A DNA stretch of 64,000 bases from Paenibacillus tengchongensis. Lineage in GTDB: Bacteria > Bacillota > Bacilli > Paenibacillales > Paenibacillaceae. Location of the stretch: NCBI RefSeq assembly GCF_008973665.1, contig NZ_WACP01000010.1:1-64000 (forward strand). Direction: 5' to 3'. The notes beneath the pieces were generated by a model, which was not told the origin of the DNA, did no database searches, and saw only the letters and a list, made by a program, of their open reading frames with translations. Each line of letters begins with the position of its first letter. The stretch's first letter is position 1. This document shows positions 17,555 to 27,043 of this stretch, piece by piece. A program made the position numbers and the translations under genes.

Positions 17555-19828
17555 TTAATGATTCCGTGCCTGCCCGACGCGGGAGATCAGTTCGCCGATC
17601 AAATCGTCCGGCGACCGCTCACCCAGCCATTTCTGCCCGAACATCTGGAACACTTTGATAACCGGGAAGTCCTCCCAGAACCCGACGAATTCCTCGTTGA
17701 GGTACACCTTGTCCGTCACATGCCCGTTCATTTCATTCAGCGTCTGCTCTAGTACATCCTTCGCCGCAGGATCGCTTATCCATTCGCTCAGCAGGCTGAA
17801 CTTGTGGAAGCTGATTTCTTCCTTCCCGAAGTCGCAATGCAGCCGTTCCGTGATCCGGATATCCCGGGAGGAGCTGCCCAGCGCGATCTGAAAATATCCG
17901 CTTTCCGCAACCCAGCGGTTGTACTTCGTGTTGTAATAGGAGAAGTCTCTCTCTTCCAGCTCAAAGACCACTTCGCGTTTCTCGCCCGGCTCGAGCTCGA
18001 TCTTGGCAAAAGCCTTCAGCTCCTTCTCCGGCCGCACCCACTTGCATTCCTCATCGTGCACGTACAATTGCACGACTTCCTTCCCTTTCCGCTTGCCTGT
18101 GTTCTCCAGCCGGAAGGATACCTTAACGCCGTTCTCCCCTTGAGCCACCTTGAGCTCCGTATAGGTAAACGAAGTGTAGGACAAGCCATGACCGAACGGG
18201 AATTGCGGCGCCAGCTCTTTACGGTCATAATAACGGTAACCCACGAACAGGCCTTCGCGGTAGTACAGCTTGCCGTTCTCTCCCCGGATCCGCATGTGCG
18301 ACGGGTTATCCGACAGCTTCACCGGGAAGGTCTCGGACAATTTACCCGACGGGTTCGTCTGTCCAAACAGGACCTCCGCAACCGCTCTGCCCATCCCTTG
18401 GCCGGACAACCAGGAATGGATGACGCCGGGAACATGCTGCACCCATGGGCGCATAACCAGAGCGGAGCCGCTGCTGGTCACCACGATGCACTTCGGCTGC
18501 ACCGCTGCAACCGCCTGAATCAGCTTCACCTGATGCTCCGGAAGCTCGATGCCCTGCAAATCATGCATCTCCGATTCGGCATATTCCGGTTGGCCTACGA
18601 ACAGCACAGCCACATTGGAATTCACGGCCAACGCCACACTTTCTTGAATCAGACCTTCATTAACGGAGTCATCTTCAGGGTAGCCTGCCGCATAGCCCAG
18701 TGTAACCGAATCTCCGGCAAGCTCCTGCATTTCATCCCAGGGGATATCGACCCGGGTAGGAGTTACCTTGGCACTGCCCGCCCCCTGGATTCTCGGCTTC
18801 TTGGCGAACCGTCCAATGACAGCAATAGACGAGAGGGCTTCCTGCCGGAGCGGGAGAATCGAGTTCTCGTTCTTCAGCAGCACAATGCTTTCTGCCGCCG
18901 CTTGACGGGAGAGTGCATGGTAGTCCGGTGCTTCGCCAAGCTCCGCAGTTTGGTTGCCGGTAACCCGCTCCACCAGCTTCAGGATGCGCGCTACGCTCCG
19001 GTCCAGCTGTTCTTCGGCCAGCGTCCCGTTCTGGACCGCTTCCACGATCGCCTTGGTGTTGTAGTCGGCAGGACCCGGCATTTCCAGATCAAGCCCGGCC
19101 TTCAGCCCGCGTATCCGGTCATTGACGGCTGTCCAATCCGACAGTACAACCCCCTCATAGCCCCACTCTTCTCTTAAAATATCGTTCAGCAAATGCTCGT
19201 TCTCACTTGCATACGTTCCATTCAGCAGGTTATAGGAGCACATCACCGTCCAGGGGTCGGATTTCTTGATGATGCGTTCAAAGGCGCTCAGGTAAATCTC
19301 GCGCAGCGTCCGCTCATCGATTTCCGAGCTGGTCACCATCTTCTCAAACTCCTGGTTGTTGCCCGCAAAGTGCTTGAGGGAAGCGCCCACCCCTTCGCTT
19401 TGAATCCCGTTGATGAAGGCGGCCCCGAGTTCACCGGTCAGGCAGGGATCCTCCGAATAATATTCAAAGTTTCTTCCCCCCAGCGGCGTTCTCTTCATAT
19501 TCACACCCGGCCCGAGCAGCAGCTCGACATCCATGGCCTTCGATTCACGGCCCAGCGCGACGCCAACCTCATGCAGCAGCTCCGTATTCCAGGAGGAGCC
19601 GATTGCAGAGCCTGTCGGGTAGCAGGTCGCGGGGATATTTTCCGTCGTAATCCCCATTTCCTCGTCGCTGTTGGTCTTCCGGATGCCGTTGGTGCCGTCA
19701 TACATATGAACGGGCGGGATGTTCAACCGTTCAATCCCCTTGGTCATCCACATATTTAAACCGGCGCAGATGGAGGCTTTTTCGTTAAGCGTCAATTCCT
19801 TCAACAGTTCATTGATCGATCTATTCAT
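17555..19828 (-). CDS. GH3 beta-glucosidase
   Basis: A 757-residue protein with the full GH3 layout: an (alpha/beta)8 domain from residue 1 with LLLGPGVNMKRTPLGGRNFE and the nucleophile Asp231 in GVVLSDWTAV, an alpha/beta sandwich domain (SIVLLKNENSILPL), and the fibronectin-III-like C-terminal domain (FPFGHGLSYTSF, LYVHDEE). There is no signal peptide. GH3 enzymes with this build hydrolyse beta-glucosides. Its ATG overlaps the stop of the PTS permease gene by 4 bp (ATGA). Because PTS-imported cellobiose would arrive phosphorylated, a GH3 rather than a GH1 or GH4 partner is a little unusual. It may act on sugars that enter by another route or be promiscuous. Confidence 0.92.
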   Translation of the reverse strand: MNRSINELLKELTLNEKASICAGLNMWMTKGIERLNIPPVHMYDGTNGIRKTNSDEEMGITTENIPATCYPTGSAIGSSWNTELLHEVGVALGRESKAMDVELLLGPGVNMKRTPLGGRNFEYYSEDPCLTGELGAAFINGIQSEGVGASLKHFAGNNQEFEKMVTSSEIDERTLREIYLSAFERIIKKSDPWTVMCSYNLLNGTYASENEHLLNDILREEWGYEGVVLSDWTAVNDRIRGLKAGLDLEMPGPADYNTKAIVEAVQNGTLAEEQLDRSVARILKLVERVTGNQTAELGEAPDYHALSRQAAAESIVLLKNENSILPLRQEALSSIAVIGRFAKKPRIQGAGSAKVTPTRVDIPWDEMQELAGDSVTLGYAAGYPEDDSVNEGLIQESVALAVNSNVAVLFVGQPEYAESEMHDLQGIELPEHQVKLIQAVAAVQPKCIVVTSSGSALVMRPWVQHVPGVIHSWLSGQGMGRAVAEVLFGQTNPSGKLSETFPVKLSDNPSHMRIRGENGKLYYREGLFVGYRYYDRKELAPQFPFGHGLSYTSFTYTELKVAQGENGVKVSFRLENTGKRKGKEVVQLYVHDEECKWVRPEKELKAFAKIELEPGEKREVVFELEERDFSYYNTKYNRWVAESGYFQIALGSSSRDIRITERLHCDFGKEEISFHKFSLLSEWISDPAAKDVLEQTLNEMNGHVTDKVYLNEEFVGFWEDFPVIKVFQMFGQKWLGERSPDDLIGELISRVGQARNH

Positions 19829-21078
19829 AGGTTTCCACTCTCCAATCCATTTATATCCTGTTCTTTCTTCAGCTCCTGGGCATCATACAGCTTGAAGAAC
19901 GGGAACCAGACCACGAATACAATCAGCAGGACCACCGCCAGCAGCAGGAGTCCGCCCACTCCGGACATCAGGTAGGTCGACAATCCGATCGGCGTATACC
20001 ACAATTGAAAGATTTGACTTGGAATCCGCGCAAAGCCCATATCCAGCGCCAAATATACAATAATCGGGGTGATGAGTCCGTTGATCCACATCGGTACCAT
20101 GAGCAGCGGGTTGAAGGCAATCGGCGCCCCGTAGACGACAGGCTCGTTAATATTGAAGAGGGACGGGACAATCGTCGCCTTGCCGACAGACTTCAGTTTC
20201 TTCGATTTGGCCATCAGGAACCAGATGACGAGCGGTAGTGTAGCCCCCATCCCCCCGATGCCCAGCCATCCCGAGAAAAAGGTCTCGAAGGTGTTGATAT
20301 TGACCGGATCGGCTCCGGCCGCGACAAGAGCGGCATTCTCTTCGATGGCAGGTATCCATATGGCATACCAGATCGGTGTCATGACCCACGGGCTTACGCC
20401 GAAGGAATACAGCACGACGCCAATGAAGTTGAAGAGTACAAATCCGGTCAGGCTTTGTCCCACGGCATTGATGGGTTCAAACACGTTCACGATCAGCGCG
20501 AAGATGTCGAAATGCAGCTGGTACACCAGCAGCCAGCCTGTCGTTAAGACCAAGGCGATGGGCACGAGAAAATCGAACCAGTCCATGATGAATTCGGGAA
20601 GCGAGGACCCTTTTTTAAAGAAGGAAAACTTATTGCATACATTCATGACCAGGGCAACGAATACGCCCACCAGGAGCGCCGTAATCATCCCGGAAGGGCC
20701 AAACCGCTCAAGGATGAACTGAATGGTTCCATCCTCGTTCACGGTCGGGCCAAGCAGCATCACGAAGAGCGAAACCCCCGTCATCCCCGCAAGCAGCTTG
20801 ATTTTGTGGCGTTCCTTCTTTTCCATGACCACATAAGGCGTCAGAAAAGCAATAAACAACCCGAGCAAGCCGAAGCTGAATGTCGTGATGGGCGTCAGAT
20901 CCGGCATTCCCGGAATGAAATCCTGCAGAATCGAAATTAACGTAATGATCGAGCCGATAAAAATCATCGGAATCGCCACCATGATGGCTTCCTGAATCGA
21001 CGCCACCCAGATATTCTTCGTAAACGCCTCCAATTTGGGTGCAAACGATTCGGCCATCCACTGCATAAAACGCTTCAT
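19825..21078 (-). CDS. celB: PTS sugar transporter subunit IIC, lactose/cellobiose type
   Basis: A 417-residue membrane permease of the CelB/LicC branch. Nine to ten hydrophobic segments and the family signatures VPSLFNINEPVVYGAPI and GWLGIGGMGATLPLVIWF are present. The IIC protein moves beta-glucosides across the membrane while IIA and IIB, not encoded nearby, pass on the phosphate. I start at 21078 (MKRFMQWMAE), because AGGGGG stands 8 bases upstream; the longer frame upstream is non-conserved and contains the promoter and cre-like site. First gene of a two-gene operon with GH3. Confidence 0.88.
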   Translation of the reverse strand: MKRFMQWMAESFAPKLEAFTKNIWVASIQEAIMVAIPMIFIGSIITLISILQDFIPGMPDLTPITTFSFGLLGLFIAFLTPYVVMEKKERHKIKLLAGMTGVSLFVMLLGPTVNEDGTIQFILERFGPSGMITALLVGVFVALVMNVCNKFSFFKKGSSLPEFIMDWFDFLVPIALVLTTGWLLVYQLHFDIFALIVNVFEPINAVGQSLTGFVLFNFIGVVLYSFGVSPWVMTPIWYAIWIPAIEENAALVAAGADPVNINTFETFFSGWLGIGGMGATLPLVIWFLMAKSKKLKSVGKATIVPSLFNINEPVVYGAPIAFNPLLMVPMWINGLITPIIVYLALDMGFARIPSQIFQLWYTPIGLSTYLMSGVGGLLLLAVVLLIVFVVWFPFFKLYDAQELKKEQDINGLESGNL

Positions 21079-21131
21079 CTTATTTCCCCCTATCTTTCTC
21101 TTAGCTGCTACAACCCTAGTATAAAGTGAAA

Positions 21132-21145
21132 TGTTATCGCTTTCT
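21132..21145 (-). promoter_or_regulatory. Probable cre (CcpA) site ahead of the PTS-GH3 operon
   Basis: Minus-strand AGAAAGCGATAACA matches the cre consensus TGWAANCGNTNWCA at 13 of 14 positions. It lies just upstream of a TATACT -10-like box, where CcpA binding would block transcription in the presence of glucose. This fits a beta-glucoside operon. Confidence 0.6.
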
Positions 21146-21230
21146 TGTTGTAACTTGCCGCGTACAGGTTCGTTTTTTGTCCACTTCAGGTCCTTAGCTT
21201 CAGTTTTTCTTTCCGTTCCCGAAATAAACA

Positions 21231-21263
21231 ACAAAAAACATCCCTCCGCTACGGAAAGGATGC
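21231..21263 (-). terminator. Terminator of the AraC-GH39 gene
   Basis: On the minus strand GCATCCTTTCCG, a short loop, CGGAGGGATG, then TTTTTTG. It lies 26 bp after the stop at 21289. Confidence 0.75.
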
Positions 21264-21288
21264 TTTTGAATCGAATTTTGAGTTCCAG

Positions 21289-23748
21289 TTAATACTGCCG
21301 GTCGAGTGTAAGCAGCATTACGCCGTGCGGAGGCAGCACGATCTCTTTACGCCAACTCTCCTCCTGCACCAGCTCTGTGCGGATGACCGGGCCGCTTCTG
21401 CCGTTTAAATAGGCGATTTCTTCCTCCGTTAAAGCATGGGGCGCTCCCATGCGGACCCACTCGTCAAAGACCGACCCGTGCTCCCGGTCCAGCCGGTAAG
21501 TAACACATCTATATGTACCTGTGAGCGAATCCAGCGTAAGCTCGAAGGCCTTGCTGCCTTTCTCCTCGAACACTTCATAACGGCTGGAATCGGATAATTC
21601 CGACCAGTCTCCACTGGCAAACAGCTGATCTACATGGACATAGTGGTAAAATAGAAACTGCATGCTGCCGCCCTGTGTCCGGGTTCCGACATAACCGTCC
21701 CCCCGGATCAGCAACTCATCACCCAGCTTCTGCATCAGCTCGAACGCGTAATAAGCCGGCTTCTTCAGCCCGTCGCGGTTGATCAGGCCAAACCCTCCAT
21801 AGAACGGGGAAGCGGGAACGATGCTTTCTTCAAAGATATCGGTAAAAGACCAGAAGGCCATCGCCTTGACATCGCCAAGTGTATTCATCGTGTGATAGAT
21901 AACGAACGGAGCCATAAACATCGTATCATGCAGCAGGTTCCGGTCATACAGTGAGAAGTTCCACTCGGTAATGTGAAGCTCAACCTCTCCGTGCAAGGAC
22001 GCATTCAGTTTCTGGCGCAGCCGGTCAATGCTCTCCTTATAGAAGGAGGGCGCCATAATCTTGGTCAGACGGTCCTCTTCAGACTTGAGCTTAGGATACT
22101 CCGAATAAATATGGAACGAAAAGAAATCCAGAGGCACCTCACGCTCCCGGCAATAGGCCAGGAAGTCTTCAGCCCAGGTATCGTTCCAGAGGGAGCCGTA
22201 ACCCATGGCCGGACCGCCTGTTCTCAACCCGGGCATCACCGATTTGATGGCATGAACGGTGGATTCATAGAAGGCGAAGTACTCCTCCTTGCTGCCGGCC
22301 CAGCAGACCCCGGACAGGTCAGGCTCATTCCATACCTCGAAATACCACTGCTTCACTTCCTCTGCACCATACCGGTTCAGGCAATGACGGATGAATTCGC
22401 GGATCAGCGCTTCCCACCGGGCAGGATCGGCCGGCGGACTGATATTCCCCTTCCACCAGAACAGCGTTTCCCTGGACCGCGCCAGCTGGCTTGGCATGTA
22501 GCTTAGTTCTACAAACGGCCGGACGCCCTGCTCCAGCAGGAAATCATAGAGCTTGTCTACATAAGACCAATTGTAGCTGGGGCTTCCCTCCTCATTCTCG
22601 CTGTACACCATCATCTCGTCATTGAATATGCCGTGAAAGCGGATGTAGCGAAACGGAATCCGGGACCTTATATCGCTCAGCTGCCTTCGCCAATCCTCGC
22701 GCAGACCTTCGGCCGCCCGGCCGGCGGTCATCGTGATATTCCAGTGCTTCTCATAGGCAACCGCGGGGGACTCTCCCCTGAGCTCGATCCGTTGATGCTC
22801 TGCCGCCGGGGACGCGGATGGTGCGGGCAGCGCCTGGGCTGCATCACTTCCCGCGTCCAGATACCGGTACAATACGCCTATTGCGTTCAGCGTATCTACC
22901 TCATAATACACACCGCTGGAAGATTCCTCGTACGTCTGGGGCTTCCGGTTCAGATTCAGCTTCCGGGGCTCCGGCGCAAGCGCAGCCTCCCGGTAGGCGC
23001 CGGGGGTGCATCCATACTTCTCCTTGAAGTATTTGTTGAACAGCTTAATGTTGGCGAAGCCGCAATCCAGAGCGATTTCCGAAATCGTCTTCTCGCTCGC
23101 GGTTAGCTGCGCCAGGGCTTTCTCCAGCCGGATGAGCGTCAGGTACTTCTGGAAGGGGATGCCGATTTTACCGGTAAAGAAATGGGAGAAGTAATGCATG
23201 CTCAGATGCTCGGAATCCGCGATATCCTGCAGCGTAATCTTCTCATTATAATGGCTGTCGATATAGGCCAGCACCCGGTTCAGCCTTTTGTAATCGAACT
23301 CTTTGCCGCTCTCCTCCGTGTCCGGATTCGTCCCGTCGGCGAAATACCGCAGAAGGCAACCGCATAATGCCTGCAAGCGGGCCTGTGTATAATTCCGGTA
23401 GCCCGGCGATTTCTTGTTAAGCTCCCATACCATTTGCGCCAGGTTGTGCTTGATGCTGGTGATATGGTCCACTGCCCCATTTCCATCTATGGCTGAACTA
23501 CAGGAAATAAAGGTATTATTGTTCAGCAGCTCCGGCCCAAACTGTAAGGTCAGCAGCACATTATCCTGGTGGGTGAGCTCGATTTTATGGACAGACATGC
23601 TGTTAATCACGATCACGTCATCCTCACGGAGCGTATACTGCTTCTGATTCAAATACATGGTGACGGAGCCGTGAAGGACATATACCAGCTCCACTTCCTT
23701 ATGCCAATGAAAATCGACGTGCTGCACGCTGTTGACGAAGAGCTTCAT
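21289..23748 (-). CDS. AraC-type regulator fused to a GH39 glycosidase domain
   Basis: An 819-residue two-part protein. Residues 1-75 are a cupin sensing domain (HWHKEVELVYVLHGSVTMYL), and residues 165-265 the AraC double helix-turn-helix (ITLQDIADSEHLSMHYFSHF, then ISEIALDCGFANIKLFNKYF). From about residue 330 a GH39-type barrel follows (RFHGIFNDEMMVY, WYFEVWNEPDLSGVCW with the acid/base Glu, LHITEWNFSLYDRNLLHD with the nucleophile Glu). GH39 enzymes are beta-xylosidases or related. Both catalytic glutamates appear present, so the domain may be active or serve as a sugar sensor. The frame extends 15 codons upstream to an ATT with an excellent ribosome site; see findings. Minus strand, likely single gene. 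Confidence 0.88.
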   Translation of the reverse strand: MKLFVNSVQHVDFHWHKEVELVYVLHGSVTMYLNQKQYTLREDDVIVINSMSVHKIELTHQDNVLLTLQFGPELLNNNTFISCSSAIDGNGAVDHITSIKHNLAQMVWELNKKSPGYRNYTQARLQALCGCLLRYFADGTNPDTEESGKEFDYKRLNRVLAYIDSHYNEKITLQDIADSEHLSMHYFSHFFTGKIGIPFQKYLTLIRLEKALAQLTASEKTISEIALDCGFANIKLFNKYFKEKYGCTPGAYREAALAPEPRKLNLNRKPQTYEESSSGVYYEVDTLNAIGVLYRYLDAGSDAAQALPAPSASPAAEHQRIELRGESPAVAYEKHWNITMTAGRAAEGLREDWRRQLSDIRSRIPFRYIRFHGIFNDEMMVYSENEEGSPSYNWSYVDKLYDFLLEQGVRPFVELSYMPSQLARSRETLFWWKGNISPPADPARWEALIREFIRHCLNRYGAEEVKQWYFEVWNEPDLSGVCWAGSKEEYFAFYESTVHAIKSVMPGLRTGGPAMGYGSLWNDTWAEDFLAYCREREVPLDFFSFHIYSEYPKLKSEEDRLTKIMAPSFYKESIDRLRQKLNASLHGEVELHITEWNFSLYDRNLLHDTMFMAPFVIYHTMNTLGDVKAMAFWSFTDIFEESIVPASPFYGGFGLINRDGLKKPAYYAFELMQKLGDELLIRGDGYVGTRTQGGSMQFLFYHYVHVDQLFASGDWSELSDSSRYEVFEEKGSKAFELTLDSLTGTYRCVTYRLDREHGSVFDEWVRMGAPHALTEEEIAYLNGRSGPVIRTELVQEESWRKEIVLPPHGVMLLTLDRQY

Positions 23749-23891
23749 CGGCTGGTCTTCCTGATGCTGAATGAACTCGTACAGATATCGAATGGTCTCT
23801 CCCCCCTCTAGGTGCGTACGATAATCATATCATTAGCAGGAAGACATAAGAATACACCAGCCGGTTCTGATTGTACAATTGCAGGTTTGGT

Positions 23892-24758
23892 TTATTGCCC
23901 CATCAATATTTTGGCATACGGCGAATCAATCGGGATCATGATCACCGGCTCATTCTGCAGCGTGGTTACATAACTCTCCAGTGTACGGTAGAAGCTGTAG
24001 AACTCTGGAGACTTACCATAGGCTTGATTATAGATTCTGGCGGCTTCCCCTTCGCCTTCAGCAATGATTTTTTTGGCGTCGGCTTCGGCTTGAGCCATCA
24101 GCTCAGTGGAGGTACGGTCGGCCTTGGAGGTTATTTTCTTGGACTCCTCATCCCCTTCAGACAGATAACGCGCGGCAATGGATTGACGGTCCGAAATCAT
24201 CCGGTTGTATACACTTTGCTTGTTTTCTTCCGGCAGATCCGTACGTTTGATCCGTACGTCAACTACTTCAATTCCGTAATTATCACGGGTTAAGGCGGCA
24301 ATGACGTCCTTGGTGATCTCGTCGTTAATGTTGCCCCGTCCGGTGTCCTCGCTGATAATATTTTCATAATTGACTTCCGACAGCTTACGGCGCACCGAGT
24401 TATATACCGCTTCATCAATACGCTGAATCCCGCCGCTTACCGATTGTACGGTTCTCAAGAACTGCGAGGCATTGGTAATTCTCCAGACGGTATAATTATC
24501 AACCACAATCGGCTTCTGGTCCTTGGTCAGAATGGTGGTTGGCGAGCTTTCGTAAGTCATCTGATATTTAGGAAGCTCCGTGACATTCTCGATAAAAGGA
24601 ATTTTAAGCTTCAGCCCAGGCTCTTCAACGGTACGCATAGCTTCACCGAAACGGAGGACTACCTTGTATTCCCCCTCTTTCACGATATACATAGAGCCGG
24701 CAAGCAGAATCACTAGAACTACCGATGAGATCAGGGCAATGATATGGTTTCTTTTCAC
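23892..24758 (-). CDS. hflC: HflC, SPFH/prohibitin-family membrane protease modulator
   Basis: A 288-residue protein. A single N-terminal membrane anchor (IIALISSVVLVILLAGSMYI) is followed by the SPFH/band-7 domain (VLRFGEAMRTVEEPGLKLKIPF) and a coiled-coil end (ITSKADRTSTELMAQAEADA, then KKIIAEGEGEAARIYNQAYG), all as in HflC. With HflK it forms a cage that limits access of FtsH to membrane substrates. Its ATG overlaps the hflK stop by 4 bp. Confidence 0.93.
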   Translation of the reverse strand: MKRNHIIALISSVVLVILLAGSMYIVKEGEYKVVLRFGEAMRTVEEPGLKLKIPFIENVTELPKYQMTYESSPTTILTKDQKPIVVDNYTVWRITNASQFLRTVQSVSGGIQRIDEAVYNSVRRKLSEVNYENIISEDTGRGNINDEITKDVIAALTRDNYGIEVVDVRIKRTDLPEENKQSVYNRMISDRQSIAARYLSEGDEESKKITSKADRTSTELMAQAEADAKKIIAEGEGEAARIYNQAYGKSPEFYSFYRTLESYVTTLQNEPVIMIPIDSPYAKILMGQ

Positions 24759-25810
24759 TGGGCATCTCCTCCTTGCGGTGCGGCCGCAGCTGGCGGATTC
24801 ACAGTTGCCGGAGCAGGCGTGCTGGCCGGGGTGCTGCGCATCAGCTCATTCAGCGGCAGATAATTCACAGTATCACTATTCGAGTTGGTAATGAAGATTT
24901 TGGCGTTAGGCAGAATGGTTTCCAGCGTCTCCAGAATCAACCGGCTTTCAGTTACGCTCTGGTTGTTGGCGTATTCGGCATAAATGGCGTTGAACTGGGC
25001 TACGTCACCCTGTGCGTTCAGGATACGCGATTTCTTCTCCCCTTCGGCATTCTCAAGCAGCGCTTGCGCTTCCCCGCGTGCTTTGGGAATGATATCGTTC
25101 TCATATTTCTTGGCGTTGTTGATCTTCGTGTTCTTCTCTTCACGGGCATTGGTCACCTCGCGGAAAGCTTCCTCGACCTGGCCGCTCGGCGGCTCAATAT
25201 CCTGGAATTTGATATCAATGATCTGAATGCCGGTATTGTATTTCTTCTGCAGGTCAACCAGCAGCTCCCGGACTTTATCCTGAATCACTGTCTTTCCGTC
25301 GGTAATCGCATAATCCAGCTTCTCGGAACCAATCACAGCACGAATCGAAGAGCTGGCCGAATTACGCAGGAATTTGTCCGGGTCGTCAATGTTATACAGA
25401 TAATCGTGAATATTGCTGATCTTCCATTGTACTACAGCATCGGCAGATACGATATTCTCATCGCCCGTAATCATCATCGCTTCTTCTTCAACGGCTACCG
25501 CTCCTTCAGCCTCCTGACGGTACCCGATATGGATCCGCTGGGTCAGCTCCGCAGGCACCGTGACCACTTCCTGTATGGGATAAGGCCATTTGAAATGAAG
25601 TCCCGCTGAGGACTCGTTCGTATACTTGCCAAATGTCAGGATCGCTGCACGTTCCTGCTCCTGCACGGTATAAAATGAAGTGGAGCCCAGATAAATCAAC
25701 ACCGCGGCAGCGGCTACCCCCCAACCAATCTTCTTGTACGTTCCCGGCTTCAGCTCCGGCATTTTGCGTCCTGGCGCCGGACCGCCGCCATTCTGATTCA
25801 TGAAATCCAA
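24755..25810 (-). CDS. hflK: HflK, SPFH/prohibitin-family membrane protease modulator
   Basis: A 351-residue partner of HflC. A Gly/Pro-rich N-terminus (NQNGGGPAPGRKMPEL) precedes one membrane segment (GVAAAAVLIYLGSTSFYTV), the band-7 domain and a C-terminal coiled coil. The tail is Pro/Ala-rich. The start is TTG at 25810 with AAGGAG 10 bases upstream. The hflK-hflC pair marks the left, GC-richer core-genome border of the AT-rich biosynthetic block. Confidence 0.93.
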   Translation of the reverse strand: MDFMNQNGGGPAPGRKMPELKPGTYKKIGWGVAAAAVLIYLGSTSFYTVQEQERAAILTFGKYTNESSAGLHFKWPYPIQEVVTVPAELTQRIHIGYRQEAEGAVAVEEEAMMITGDENIVSADAVVQWKISNIHDYLYNIDDPDKFLRNSASSSIRAVIGSEKLDYAITDGKTVIQDKVRELLVDLQKKYNTGIQIIDIKFQDIEPPSGQVEEAFREVTNAREEKNTKINNAKKYENDIIPKARGEAQALLENAEGEKKSRILNAQGDVAQFNAIYAEYANNQSVTESRLILETLETILPNAKIFITNSNSDTVNYLPLNELMRSTPASTPAPATVNPPAAAAPQGGDAQ

Positions 25811-25870
25811 GATACATCGCTCCTTTTTTGCGTATCTAAGTCCCTATAAAGCTTCATATACGTAAATAAA

Positions 25871-25899
25871 ACAAAAAAGTCGCAACATTCGCGACTTTA
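25871..25899 (-). terminator. Terminator closing the biosynthetic operon
   Basis: AAAGTCGC, a seven-base loop, GCGACTTT, followed on the minus strand by TTTTGTTTTATTT. It is the first terminator-like hairpin after the stop of the last cluster gene (26014) and lies before hflK. Confidence 0.8.
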
Positions 25900-26013
25900 T
25901 TCAGGCTTGCTGGATTTTGCTTTAGTTCTCTCTGTTTTCACTCAATCTCATGTCGATGCAGCCCATTCCAGCGAGGAAGTTGGCTGCTTCCCACGCCCCC
26001 TCAGAACAAGTTA

Positions 26014-27012
26014 CTATTGGTTAAGGTAATCATCTAAAAATTGATTTAAACATTTTGATTCTTCTTTTTCTAAATTCGTCAATAGCAAATTCATTCGTTC
26101 TAGTATATGTTTATTATTCGTTAAATTGTATTTTATTGCATGGTTTGTAGTAATTTTAGCTTGAGCTTCAATGAGTGAGAAATTATCTATGAATCCGCAG
26201 TTCATTTTCCCCAAATGCTGATTTTCATGCAGATATTTCATTCTTAATGTCGCTATTCTCTTATGCTCATAAAGTAGATAAAAGGGTCTGATATCAAGTG
26301 AACCTTCATTATCAGATGTGTTATTTACATAATTTTTAAGTGTAGAGTATATCTGCATACCAAAATCAATGTTTATCTGGTTGTGATAATTATAAAGCTT
26401 CCAGTATTCCGGAATTTCATTAAACAAATAATTATTTATAGAATTAATTATACCTTCGATACTAAAATCGTATTCAAACTCCTTATTGAATTTATATAAA
26501 TAAACCATTCCATTTAGATAATCAGGATTATTAGTTAGATTTTTTTTGGTAAACGCAAGATCAAAATCCGAAAAAGATATTTCTTCTTGGCTATAGACCC
26601 CATCTTTAAAAAAATCAGAAATGTAGAAAATTCTTCTATCTAAATCATATCCATAAACAAACATGTCATGACTTTTATGTACATTTTTATATCGATCACT
26701 TACAGGTACATAAAAATAATTCATCATTATATGAACATAATAGTTTGAATCAATATTCTCTATTATAAAATCAATCACCGAGTCCCATTTTTTCAAAATA
26801 ACTTCTCGATCTATTTTTTGGCTAATTAAATATCTGCAAGTATCCGATGGTCGCAATTCATAAGGTATTGGAAAATAAAAATCGCCCCAATTATGTTTGT
26901 AATCCTTATTAATAAATAGCTGAATATAATTGCTAAAAATCCATGGATAAGTATTCTCATAACAGGTAAGAATGGATAAAATATGAGCATGTTGCGTGTA
27001 TGTCGTTATCAT
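26014..27012 (-). CDS. BtrH/C39-like protein, last gene of the cyclitol cluster
   Basis: A protein of 332 residues if read from the ATG at 27012. Its middle part, IDSNYYVHIMMNYFYVP, SHDMFVYGYDLDRRIFYISDFF and EEISFSDFDLAF, matches the pattern of BtrH-N/C39-peptidase-like proteins seen beside carrier proteins in Bacillus and Paenibacillus peptide clusters. His115 is the likely active-site base, and Cys17 is a candidate nucleophile. In butirosin synthesis BtrH moves an aminoacyl group from a carrier protein to the sugar. A similar transfer from the adjacent carrier protein (27044-27310) is inferred. Seven further residues upstream (ILPVTYP) look conserved; they would need the ATA codon at 27033 as start, which has AAGGGG 6 bases before it. 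Confidence 0.55.
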   Translation of the reverse strand: MITTYTQHAHILSILTCYENTYPWIFSNYIQLFINKDYKHNWGDFYFPIPYELRPSDTCRYLISQKIDREVILKKWDSVIDFIIENIDSNYYVHIMMNYFYVPVSDRYKNVHKSHDMFVYGYDLDRRIFYISDFFKDGVYSQEEISFSDFDLAFTKKNLTNNPDYLNGMVYLYKFNKEFEYDFSIEGIINSINNYLFNEIPEYWKLYNYHNQINIDFGMQIYSTLKNYVNNTSDNEGSLDIRPFYLLYEHKRIATLRMKYLHENQHLGKMNCGFIDNFSLIEAQAKITTNHAIKYNLTNNKHILERMNLLLTNLEKEESKCLNQFLDDYLNQ

Positions 27013-27043
27013 CGGATATGTAACAGGTAATATTCTGTACCCC

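Noticed and set aside
17804..19177. 457-codon plus-strand open frame opposite the GH3 gene
   Set aside because: Antisense to a full-length GH3 enzyme; no recognisable domain.
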